From: CAZZKF01 sp964654995
GTDB lineage: Bacteria; Pseudomonadota; Alphaproteobacteria; CAZZKF01
Reading direction: 5' to 3'
Assembly: GCA_964654995.1 (NCBI GenBank)
Contig: CAZZKF010000104.1
Coordinates: 1-5,868 of the forward strand
DNA: 5,868 nucleotides
Positions 1 through 5,868 of the stretch are shown here, piece by piece; position 1 is the first letter of the stretch; each line of letters begins with the position of its first letter. The notes beneath the pieces are model-generated. The model had not been told where the DNA came from. It saw only the letters and a list, made by a program, of their open reading frames with translations, and ran no database searches. The translations under genes were made by a program, and so were the position numbers.

Positions 1-695
1 AAGATCAGATCGCGCCCGCCGCCGTGAATGTCGAAGGTCTCGCCGAGGTATTTGCCCGACATCGCCGAACATTCGATGTGCCAGCCGGGCCGGCCGCGCC
101 CCCACGGGCTGTCCCAGCCGGGCAGGTCCGGGGTCGATGGCTTCCACAGGACGAAATCGGCGGGATTTTTCTTGTACTCGGCGACTTCGATGCGCGCGCC
201 GGCAATCAGGTCTTCGCGCTTGCGCCCCGAAAGCCGCCCGTATTCCGGCATCGAGGTCACGTCGAACAGCACATGGCCGTCGGCGACATAGGCATGGCCG
301 GCGCGCAGCAAGGCCTCGATCATGGCGATCATCTCGGGGATGTGCTCGGTGGCGCGGGGCTCGATGGTCGGCGGCAGAACGCCCAGCGCCGCCATGTCCT
401 CGTGAAAGATCTCGATGGTGCGCGCGGTGATCGCCTCGATCGGCTCGCCGCGCTCCTTCGCGGCCGCATTGATCTTGTCATCCACGTCAGTGATGTTGCG
501 AACGTAGACAACATCCGGGTAACGGCGCTGCAGGAGCCGGTACAACACGTCGAAAATGATGAAGGCACGGGCATTGCCGATATGGGCGAAGTCATAGACG
601 GTGGGCCCGCAGACATACATCCGCACGCAAGCCGGATCCAGGGGCTCGAACACCTGTTTTTCGCGCGCCGCCGTGTTGTAAAGAACGATCGTCAC
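1..695 (-). CDS. cysS: Cysteinyl-tRNA synthetase, N-terminal part (3' end off the window)
   Basis: This class I aminoacyl-tRNA synthetase activates cysteine with ATP and loads it onto tRNA-Cys in the cytoplasm. The first 231 codons are present and the gene runs off the left edge. Visible motifs are YVCGPTVYD with the first zinc-ligand cysteine at C29, the HIGH-type ATP motif as HIGN at residues 38-41, and WHIECS with the second zinc-ligand cysteine at C209 (the same number as in E. coli CysRS). The visible part ends in HGGGRDLI, just before the expected PHHENE zinc ligands. The KMSKS loop and the anticodon-binding domain lie outside. The start is GTG at 695-693: an AGGCGG ribosome binding site lies 7 nt upstream, and the N-terminus (VTIVLYNT) aligns with family starts. 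It lies 44 nt after gltX and is probably co-transcribed with it. Identity is near certain. Confidence 0.97.
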   Translation of the reverse strand, partial: MTIVLYNTAAREKQVFEPLDPACVRMYVCGPTVYDFAHIGNARAFIIFDVLYRLLQRRYPDVVYVRNITDVDDKINAAAKERGEPIEAITARTIEIFHEDMAALGVLPPTIEPRATEHIPEMIAMIEALLRAGHAYVADGHVLFDVTSMPEYGRLSGRKREDLIAGARIEVAEYKKNPADFVLWKPSTPDLPGWDSPWGRGRPGWHIECSAMSGKYLGETFDIHGGGRDLI

Positions 696-702
696 TGTTT
701 GT

Positions 703-708
703 CCGCCT
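703..708 (-). promoter_or_regulatory. Ribosome binding site of cysS
   Basis: On the minus strand this reads AGGCGG, five of six matches to AGGAGG, with 7 nt between it and the GTG at 695. It is the best Shine-Dalgarno match among the gene starts in this window and it supports the GTG as the cysS start. Confidence 0.6.
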
Positions 709-733
709 TTGCCGGAAAGACCATGCCGCGCGG

Positions 734-745
734 GCCTGATCAGGC
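734..745. repeat. 12-bp perfect palindrome over the gltX stop codon
   Basis: The sequence GCCTGATCAGGC is self-complementary and contains the TGA stop of gltX (742-740). As RNA it could form only a tight stem with almost no loop, and no T-tract follows on the minus strand, so it is not a canonical intrinsic terminator. It may be chance in GC-rich DNA. Confidence 0.45.
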
Positions 746-1938
746 GCGCTCGCCCAGAAGCCGCGCCCGGGCCCGCTCGGGGCCGATTAGGGGTAACAGA
801 TTCTTCATTTCCGGTCCATGCTCGCGGCCCGTCAGCGCCGCGCGAAGCGGCAGAAACAGGGCCTTTCCCGATTTTCCGGTGGCCGCGCGCACAGTACCTG
901 TCCAATTCTTCCACGTCCCCTCGTCCCACGGCGGCGCCGGCAGCAGCTCGGCGGCGGCGGTCGTCAGATCGGGGTCCAGAATCTGCGGTGCAATCGGCCC
1001 ATGAATGACCTTGAGCCAATCCTCGGCCTCCGCAACGCGGGTCAGATTGGCGCGGATCGCCTGCCAGATTTCCGGTGTCAGCCCCTCGATGCCGCGCGCG
1101 GCCAGGCGCTTGGCCGCCTCGTCATAGGACATGGCGTGCACAAGGGCGGCGTTCAGCCGGCGCAATTCGGCCATATCGAAGCGGGCCGGCGCGCGCGAAA
1201 AGCGCGCGAGATCGAAATCGGCCACCAGTTCATCGAGGCTGGTTGCCGGGCGCACCGGCGCCGAGGTGCCGAGGCGGGCGAGGAGCGCGTTCACCGCCAT
1301 CGGCTCGATGCCGTCGGCGCGAAGGCTGCGCAGGCTCATGGACCCGATGCGCTTGGACAGCCCTTCGCCCTTTGCATCCACCAGCAGCGCCAGATGGCCG
1401 AACGCCGGCGGCGGGCCGCCCAGGGCCTCGATGAGCTGAACCTGCACCGCCGTATTGGCGACATGATCCTCGCCGCGCAGTACGTGGGTGATGCCCATGT
1501 CCAGATCATCGACCACCGAGGTCAGCGTATACAGGGGCCGCCCGTCCTCGCGCAGCAGCACCGGATCGCTCAAAGAGGAGGCATCGAAAGCGACGTCGCC
1601 CCGGATCAGGTCGTTCCAGCGCACTGCTTTTTCGTCCAGCCGCAAGCGCCAGTGGGGCCGGCGCCCGGCCGATTCCAGCGCCCGGCGTTCATCGTCCGAN
1701 NNNNNNNNNNNNNNNNNNNNNNNNNNNNNNNNNNNNNNNNNNNNNNNNNNNNNNNNNNNNNNNNNNNNNNNNNNNNNNNNNNNNNNNNNNNNNNNNNNNC
1801 GGCATCGGTGTCATCGAGGCGGAGGGCGAACCGGCCGCCCGCCTTGCGGGCAAACAGCCAGTTGATCAGCGCGATGCGGGCATTGCCGACATGCAGGAAG
1901 CCGGTCGGGCTGGGGGCAAAGCGGACCTTGACGGCCAT
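740..1938 (-). CDS. gltX: Glutamyl-tRNA synthetase, GltX2-like (interrupted by an N gap)
   Basis: This class I synthetase charges tRNA-Glu with glutamate; in organisms without GlnRS a GluRS may also mischarge tRNA-Gln for transamidation. The N-terminal 46 residues (1938-1801) carry RFAPSPTGFLHVGNAR, with HVGN as the HIGH motif, and end in LDDTDA. After the N run, 319 residues (1699-743) follow: ERRALESAGRRPHWR, then VDDLDMGITHV, LRGEDH, and the KMSKS-equivalent GLSKR at 1363-1349. The helical anticodon-binding region ends with TGREHGPEM. The two parts are in different frames as drawn, which I attribute to the false gap length and not to a frameshift. With about 80 missing residues the protein would be near 445 aa, normal for this subtype. 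The start ATG (1938-1936) follows the nadE TGA by one base, suggesting translational coupling; a weak AAGAG lies 8 nt upstream. The missing part includes much of the acceptor-binding region. The TTG at 1645 is not a true start. Confidence 0.95.
1700..1799. other. 100-N assembly gap inside gltX
   Basis: The run is exactly 100 Ns. One coding base (1800) is left over before the run and the downstream frame begins cleanly at 1699, so an intact gene needs a missing length equal to 2 modulo 3; 100 is 1 modulo 3. From memory of GltX2 proteins, about 80 residues (around 240 nt) lie between DDTD and the ERRAL segment. The gap is best read as of unknown length. Confidence 0.97.
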
Positions 1939-1939
1939 G

Positions 1940-3646
1940 TCATGTGCTCTTGTCGTCGCCGGCCCATTCGCTGAGGCCGGTGCGCCGGGCGTTGCGATAG
2001 CCGTTGGTGATCGGATAGCGGCGGTCGCGGCCGAACTGGCGCGGCGTGATCTTGACCCCCGGCGGCGCCTGCCGGCGCTTGTATTCGGCCGTATAGAGCA
2101 TGTGTTCGATACGGGCGACGGTGGCCGCCGCATGGCCGCGGGCGACGATTTCGTCGGCCGCCATGTCGTGCTCGATCAGGCATTCGAGGATGTCGTCGAG
2201 CTCCTCATACGGCGGCAGGCTGTCCTGATCGGTCTGATCGGGGCGCAGCTCGGCCGACGGCGGCTTGGTGAGGATGTTGTCCGGGATGACCTCACCATCG
2301 GGACCGCGCGCGCCCTCGGGGCGATGGGCGTTGCGCCAGGCGGCGAGCCGGTAGACGGCGGTCTTGTATACGTCTTTCAAGACCGAATAGCCGCCACACA
2401 TGTCGCCATAGAGGGTGGCGTAGCCGACCGACATCTCCGACTTGTTGCCCGTCGTCAGCAGCATGTCGCCGGAGCGGTTGGACAGCGCCATCATGATCAC
2501 CCCGCGGCTGCGCGCCTGAATGTTTTCCGCCGTCACGTCGACATGCCCGTCACCCAGCACCGGCGTCAGCACCTCGTGAAAGGCGCCGACCACCGGCTCG
2601 ATCGACACCGAGTCCAGGCGGACGCCGAGCCGGCGGGCGCATTCGGCCGCATCGTCGAGACTGGCGGTGCTGGTATAGCGCGACGGCATCATCACGCAGC
2701 GCACATTGTCGGGGCCCAGTGCATCGACGGCAACCGCGGCGCTCAAAGCACTGTCGATACCGCCGGACAGGCCGACAAGGATGCCGGGAAAGCGGTTCTT
2801 GCCGACATAATCGGCAAGGCCGGTCATCAGCGCCCGATAGACCGCCTCGTCGCCGTCATCGAGGGGCTCGATGCCACCATCCGCGCAGTGCCAGACGCCC
2901 TCGCCGCCGCGGCTCCAGGCGGTGCAGGTGAGCGCCGGGCGCCAGGGCGCCATTTGCACGGCCAGCGAGCGGTCGCCATTGAGCGCAAAGGAAACGCCGT
3001 CGAAGACCAGCTCGTCCTGGCCGCCGACCTGATTGACGTAGATCAGCGGCAAGCCGGTCTCGACGACGCGCGCAACCGCCAGATTGAGCCGTTTGGCGCG
3101 CTTGTCGGTTTCGAACGGCGAGCCGTTGATGACCACCAGCATCTCGGCGCCGGTTTCCTGCAAGCATTCGGCGACATCCGGGCGCCACATGTCCTCGCAG
3201 ATCATCAGACCCAGACGCACCCCGCGGAAATCGACCGGCCCCGGCAGCGGCCCCGGGGCGAACACCCGCTTTTCATCGAAGACGCCGTAATTGGGCAGTT
3301 CATGCTTGAGCCGGACGCCGGCGATCTTGCCGCCATCGAGCAGCAGGGCGGCATTGTAAAGCCGGTCGTCCCGGCGCCACGGGCTGCCAAGAACAATCCC
3401 GGGGCCACCGTCGCCGGTATCCGCGGCCAGCGCCTTGACGTGCTCTTCCACCTCGTTCTGGAAGGCCGGCTTGAGCACCAGGTCCTCGGGCGGATAGCCG
3501 CTTACCACCAGCTCGCTGAACACCACCAGATCGGCGCCCGAACCGGCGGCACGCGCCCGCATCTCGCGGATGAGCGCGCAATTGCCGTCAAGATCGCCGA
3601 CCGTCGGATTGGCCTGGGCCAGGGCTATGGTGAGCCGGTCGCGCAT
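1940..3646 (-). CDS. nadE: Glutamine-dependent NAD+ synthase (two-domain)
   Basis: This enzyme carries out the last step of NAD+ synthesis, converting deamido-NAD+ (NaAD) to NAD+ with ATP and using ammonia released from glutamine. The complete protein is 568 aa. Residues 1 to about 260 form a nitrilase-type amidase domain with the catalytic triad E45 (FSELVVSGYPPEDL), K114 (RLKHELPNYGVFDE) and C150 (LMICEDMW). Residues from about 265 form the synthetase domain: P-loop SGGIDS at 294-299, ENIQAR at 374-379, and TTGNKSEMSVGYATLYGD from 398. All key residues are present, so it should be active. The start ATG (3646-3644) gives the expected N-terminus; a short AAGG lies 3 nt upstream, a weak site. 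It follows the DAHP synthase gene by 79 nt and is almost fused to gltX (1-nt gap). The amidase domain separates it from ammonia-only NadE. Confidence 0.97.
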   Translation of the reverse strand: MRDRLTIALAQANPTVGDLDGNCALIREMRARAAGSGADLVVFSELVVSGYPPEDLVLKPAFQNEVEEHVKALAADTGDGGPGIVLGSPWRRDDRLYNAALLLDGGKIAGVRLKHELPNYGVFDEKRVFAPGPLPGPVDFRGVRLGLMICEDMWRPDVAECLQETGAEMLVVINGSPFETDKRAKRLNLAVARVVETGLPLIYVNQVGGQDELVFDGVSFALNGDRSLAVQMAPWRPALTCTAWSRGGEGVWHCADGGIEPLDDGDEAVYRALMTGLADYVGKNRFPGILVGLSGGIDSALSAAVAVDALGPDNVRCVMMPSRYTSTASLDDAAECARRLGVRLDSVSIEPVVGAFHEVLTPVLGDGHVDVTAENIQARSRGVIMMALSNRSGDMLLTTGNKSEMSVGYATLYGDMCGGYSVLKDVYKTAVYRLAAWRNAHRPEGARGPDGEVIPDNILTKPPSAELRPDQTDQDSLPPYEELDDILECLIEHDMAADEIVARGHAAATVARIEHMLYTAEYKRRQAPPGVKITPRQFGRDRRYPITNGYRNARRTGLSEWAGDDKST

Positions 3647-3725
3647 GGGCCTTGTTTACCTTGCCAATGCGGGCCGAACAAGCGGCCGCGGGGAAAGTCG
3701 AAGGGAAGCGGGCGGTGAACCGCGC
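3647..3725 (-). other. 79-nt spacer with two small GC-rich hairpins
   Basis: This is the longest intergenic stretch here. On the minus strand, 3689-3669 can fold as a 7-bp stem with one bulged C and a 6-nt loop, starting in a NotI-type GCGGCCGC (3682-3689). A second small hairpin, GCGG-TTCA-CCGC, lies at 3723-3712, just after the upstream stop. Neither has a T-tract, so neither looks like an intrinsic terminator. I found no credible -35/-10 pair, so an internal nadE promoter is unproven. Confidence 0.4.
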
Positions 3726-4946
3726 TCAGGAGCCGGCCAGGCGACGCTCGGCACTGCGACGCCCGTTCTTGAGGTCGGCGCCGATGGTGAACGCCAGCTC
3801 CAGGCTCTGACTGGCGTTGAGCCGGGGATCGCAATGGGTGTGATAGCGATCGGCCAGAAGGTCCTCGGTGATTTCCTGGGCGCCGCCCAGACATTCGGTG
3901 ACATCCTGGCCGGTGAGCTCGAAATGAACGCCGCCCGCATACGTGCCCTCGGCCCGGTGGACATCGAAAAAGCGCCGCACTTCGAGCAGCACCCGGTCGA
4001 ACGAGCGGGTCTTGAAGCCGTTTGACGATTTCACCGTNNNNNNNNNNNNNNNNNNNNNNNNNNNNNNNNNNNNNNNNNNNNNNNNNNNNNNNNNNNNNNN
4101 NNNNNNNNNNNNNNNNNNNNNNNNNNNNNNNNNNNNNGTGCGCTCGCCCACCCACAGCATGTGGGCCGAGGTGTCGTACCAGTCGCCCGAGGTGCTGTCG
4201 ATACGGGTCATCGCTTGCTCGTAGGGCAGCAGCAGGGCCTCGTGCGAGGTGTAGAAATCCTTCTGGCGCAAGGCCGAGGTGTTCTCGGGCGTCACCCCGT
4301 AGGCCTCGAAGAACTCGAGGGCCTCGGAGATTCGGTTGGCGATTTCGCCAAAGCGGGCGCCCTCGGGGCTGCGCTCGACGAAGCCGAGGGTCCAGCGGTG
4401 GATGCGGTGGAGATCGGCATATCCGCCTTGCGCGAAGGCGCGCAGCAGGTTGAGCGTCGCCGCCGCCCGGCTGTAGGCCTGAAGCATGCGCCGGGGGTCG
4501 GGTTCGCGGGCTTGCACCGTAAACGCCATGTCGTTGATGATGTCGCCGCGATAGGCCGGCAGCTCGACGCCATCGCGCACCTCGACCGGCGATGAGCGCG
4601 GCTTGGCATATTGGCCGGCCATGCGCCCGACCATCACCACCGGACAGCCCGACGCAAAGGTCAGGGTGACCGCCATCTGCATCAGCACGCGGAAGGTGTC
4701 GCGGATGTTGTCGGGGTGGAATTCGGCGAAGCTTTCCGCACAGTCGCCGCCCTGAAGCAGGAAAGCCCGGCCTTCCGCCACCTCCGCCAACTGGCGCTGA
4801 AGGCGCCGTGCCTCGCCGGCGAAGACCAGCGGCGGAAAGGTCGAGAGCATGGCTTCGACCTCGGCGCAGGCCTCGGCGTCCGAATAATCGGGCATCTGGC
4901 GTGCCGGGTACGAGCGCCAGATATCAGGGGTCCAGTCCGTCGTCAT
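3726..4946 (-). CDS. aroG: Class II 3-deoxy-7-phosphoheptulonate (DAHP) synthase (interrupted by an N gap)
   Basis: This enzyme condenses phosphoenolpyruvate and erythrose 4-phosphate to DAHP, the first step of the shikimate pathway to aromatic amino acids. It is the class II (plant-like) type. Visible features are WTPDIWRSYPARQMPDY at the N-terminus, LLQGGDCAESF with metal-ligand C69, the substrate-binding VGRMAGQYAKPRS (residues 106-118), RGDIIND, and HMLWVGER ending at residue 269. After the gap come TVKSSNGFKTRSFDR, GGVHFELTGQDVTEC with a metal-ligand glutamate, and HTHCDPRLN with the metal-ligand aspartate. The metal-ligand histidine (CDPMHGN in relatives) falls in the gap. Visible parts total 269 and 103 residues; about 87 missing ones would give some 459 aa, typical for the family. 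C69 against C87 in the M. tuberculosis enzyme indicates a shorter N-terminus. ATG at 4946 fits family starts, but its ribosome binding site is poor. It lies 48 nt after gor. Symbol usage varies (aroG, aroF, aroH). Confidence 0.96.
   Translation of the reverse strand: MTTDWTPDIWRSYPARQMPDYSDAEACAEVEAMLSTFPPLVFAGEARRLQRQLAEVAEGRAFLLQGGDCAESFAEFHPDNIRDTFRVLMQMAVTLTFASGCPVVMVGRMAGQYAKPRSSPVEVRDGVELPAYRGDIINDMAFTVQAREPDPRRMLQAYSRAAATLNLLRAFAQGGYADLHRIHRWTLGFVERSPEGARFGEIANRISEALEFFEAYGVTPENTSALRQKDFYTSHEALLLPYEQAMTRIDSTSGDWYDTSAHMLWVGERXXXXXXXXXXXXXXXXXXXXXXXXXXXXXXXXXXTVKSSNGFKTRSFDRVLLEVRRFFDVHRAEGTYAGGVHFELTGQDVTECLGGAQEITEDLLADRYHTHCDPRLNASQSLELAFTIGADLKNGRRSAERRLAGS
4038..4137. other. 100-N assembly gap inside the DAHP synthase gene
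   Basis: A second run of exactly 100 Ns. The reading frame happens to agree on both sides, so a naive translation gives a continuous 406-aa protein with unknown residues in the middle. Relatives have about 85-90 residues between the WVGER segment and the T-I/V-K-S segment, including the conserved metal-binding histidine, so about 260 nt are probably missing. Confidence 0.95.
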
Positions 4947-4956
4947 AATCCGACTG

Positions 4957-5000
4957 GAATAGGCCGAAGAACGCGCAAACGCAAGCCCGACGGCCTATTC
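4957..5000. repeat. 10-bp inverted repeat between gor and the DAHP synthase gene
   Basis: GAATAGGCCG at 4957-4966 is the exact reverse complement of CGGCCTATTC at 4991-5000, separated by 24 nt. One arm covers the last codons and TAG stop of gor; the other lies 11 nt before the DAHP synthase ATG. In the minus-strand transcript it could form a 10-bp stem with a 24-nt loop. No T-tract follows, so it is not a standard terminator. The gor-end arm also overlaps a local GGCC-n5-GGCC hairpin that would compete with it. Confidence 0.5.
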
Positions 5001-5868
5001 GGCCAGCCCGGTGTCGGCTTCCGGCACCTTTTCGCGCATCAACACGAATTCTTCGGCCGTCGTCGGATGGATCGCCGTGGTGGCATCGAACTGGGCCTTG
5101 GTGGCGCCGGCCTTGATGGCAATCGCCACGCCCTGGATGATCTCGGCGGCATCCGCCCCGACCATCACGGCGCCGACGACGCGGTTGCTGGCACGTTCGA
5201 CCACCAGCTTCATGAAGCAGGTCTCATCGCGCCCCGAGACCGTGTGTTTGAGCGGCCGGAAGCGTGCCTTGTAGACATCGACATGGCCGAACTCGGCGCG
5301 CGCCAGGTCTTCCGACAGGCCGACGGTGGCCAGCGGCGGCTGGCCGAACACGGCGTGCGGCACGTCGCGGTAATCGACCGTCTGCGGCGTATCGCCATAG
5401 ACGGTGGCGGCAAAGGCCGCGCCTTCGCGGATCGCCACCGGCGTCAGGCAGATGCGGTCGGTGCAGTCGCCGATGGCATGGATGTGGGGCACCGAGGTGC
5501 AGAACCGGTCATCGACAATGACGGCACCGTTGGCGGCGAGCCGCACCCCCACTTCCTCGAGTCCCAGACCGGCAGTGTTGGGAGCGCGCCCGGTGGCATA
5601 CATCACCACGTCGGCGATCACTTCGCCACCATCATCGAGGCTGAGGCGGTAGCCGCCCTCCGCCGGCGCGATTTCGGTAACCCGGGCCTCGACGCGCAAA
5701 TCGATGCCTTTCTTGCGCATTTCCTCGGCCAGCACGTCGCGGGCTTCGCGATCGAATCCGCGCAGGATCTGCTCGCCGCGGTAAAGCTGGATCACCTGCG
5801 CGCCCAGCCCGTTGAAGATGCCGGCGAATTCGATGGCGATATAGCCGCCACCGACAATCGCAATGCGC
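4995..5868 (-). CDS. gor: Glutathione reductase (NADPH), C-terminal part (5' end off the window)
   Basis: This FAD flavoenzyme uses NADPH to reduce glutathione disulfide to glutathione in the cytoplasm. The last 290 residues are present, ending in TAG at 4997-4995. The FAD-binding N-terminus and the redox-active CxxxxC lie beyond the right edge. The visible part opens with the dinucleotide fold IVGGGYIAIEFAG. Arginines at visible positions 30 and 36 (LYRGEQILR) have the same six-residue spacing as the NADPH-selecting R198/R204 of E. coli Gor. Next come MYATGRAPN, AIGDCTDR of the second FAD segment, and the dimerisation domain with the catalytic HPTTAEE (H codon at 5069-5067). The arginine pair and FAGIFNGLG favour Gor over dihydrolipoamide dehydrogenase or mercuric reductase; a trypanothione-reductase-like enzyme is less likely. 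It is the first gene of the visible cluster; its promoter is outside the window. Confidence 0.95.
   Translation of the reverse strand, partial: RIAIVGGGYIAIEFAGIFNGLGAQVIQLYRGEQILRGFDREARDVLAEEMRKKGIDLRVEARVTEIAPAEGGYRLSLDDGGEVIADVVMYATGRAPNTAGLGLEEVGVRLAANGAVIVDDRFCTSVPHIHAIGDCTDRICLTPVAIREGAAFAATVYGDTPQTVDYRDVPHAVFGQPPLATVGLSEDLARAEFGHVDVYKARFRPLKHTVSGRDETCFMKLVVERASNRVVGAVMVGADAAEIIQGVAIAIKAGATKAQFDATTAIHPTTAEEFVLMREKVPEADTGLAE

Noticed and set aside
734..745. The palindrome at the gltX stop as a Rho-independent terminator
   Set aside because: It has no loop of normal size and no T-tract, and cysS follows closely on the same strand.
24..1004. A plus-strand open frame of about 326 codons opposite cysS and the 3' end of gltX
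   Set aside because: It is antisense to well-conserved synthetase codons, has low-complexity composition and no family resemblance, so it is a GC-driven shadow frame.
740..1699. gltX as a pseudogene or frameshifted gene
   Set aside because: The frame break coincides exactly with the N run, and both sides are free of stops with intact motifs. A wrong gap length explains it more simply.
1606..2133. A minus-strand frame joining the gltX N-terminus to unrelated upstream and downstream residues
   Set aside because: Only residues coded from 1938 to 1801 are genuine GltX. The upstream part is out-of-frame nadE and the part after the Ns is out-of-frame gltX.
3647..3682. A possible promoter before nadE (TTGTTC, 17-nt spacer, TAAACA)
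   Set aside because: Each hexamer matches consensus at only three of six positions, and the -10 would sit on the ribosome binding site, leaving no room for a leader.
818..3718. A very long open frame on the plus strand (about 966 codons) running antisense through gltX and nadE
   Set aside because: It lies opposite two clear conserved genes, its protein is rich in Arg/Gly/Ala/His with no recognisable domain, and it crosses the N gap. Long antisense open frames are common in high-GC DNA because stop codons are rare there.
1..5868. tRNA genes, CRISPR repeats, insertion sequences, integrase attachment sites, defence or toxin genes
   Set aside because: None seen on either strand. Apart from the N gaps, almost all of the window is conserved housekeeping coding sequence, and no direct repeats of array type were noticed.

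Overview
The window is a high-GC bacterial stretch (roughly two thirds G+C by eye) with five housekeeping protein genes, all on the minus strand. Transcribed order is gor (3' part) -> class II DAHP synthase (aroG) -> nadE -> gltX -> cysS (5' part). The protein types suggest a proteobacterium, most likely an alphaproteobacterium: a GltX of the second alphaproteobacterial type, a class II (plant-like) DAHP synthase, a two-domain glutamine-dependent NAD+ synthase, and a CysRS with HIGN in place of HIGH. This is inference from remembered family features, not from a search.

Layout. 4995-5868: C-terminal 290 residues of an NADPH-dependent glutathione reductase. 4947-4994: 48-nt spacer with one arm of a 10-bp inverted repeat; the other arm covers the gor stop. 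3726-4946: class II DAHP synthase, interrupted by a 100-N run. 3647-3725: 79-nt spacer with two small GC-rich hairpins and no convincing promoter or terminator. 1940-3646: complete nadE. 740-1938: gltX, one base after the nadE stop, interrupted by a second 100-N run. 696-739: 44-nt spacer with a good ribosome binding site. 1-695: first 231 codons of cysS, from a GTG start. No stretch over 300 bases lacks a gene.

The short same-strand spacings (48, 79, 1 and 44 nt) fit one operon, although an extra promoter before nadE cannot be excluded. There is a loose shared theme: GltX and CysRS charge glutamate and cysteine, two glutathione building blocks; NadE makes NAD+, the precursor of NADP(H); and Gor uses NADPH to keep glutathione reduced. 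DAHP synthase (entry to the shikimate pathway) is the outlier. No mobile element, CRISPR array, RNA gene, toxin-antitoxin pair or defence gene was seen.

Both N runs are exactly 100 bases, which looks like a scaffolding placeholder. In gltX the reading phase does not carry across the run, and in both genes the missing protein segment should be about 80-90 residues, not 33-34. I found no undescribed system here; the most useful observations are the gap artefacts, the gene grouping and the gor/aroG inverted repeat.
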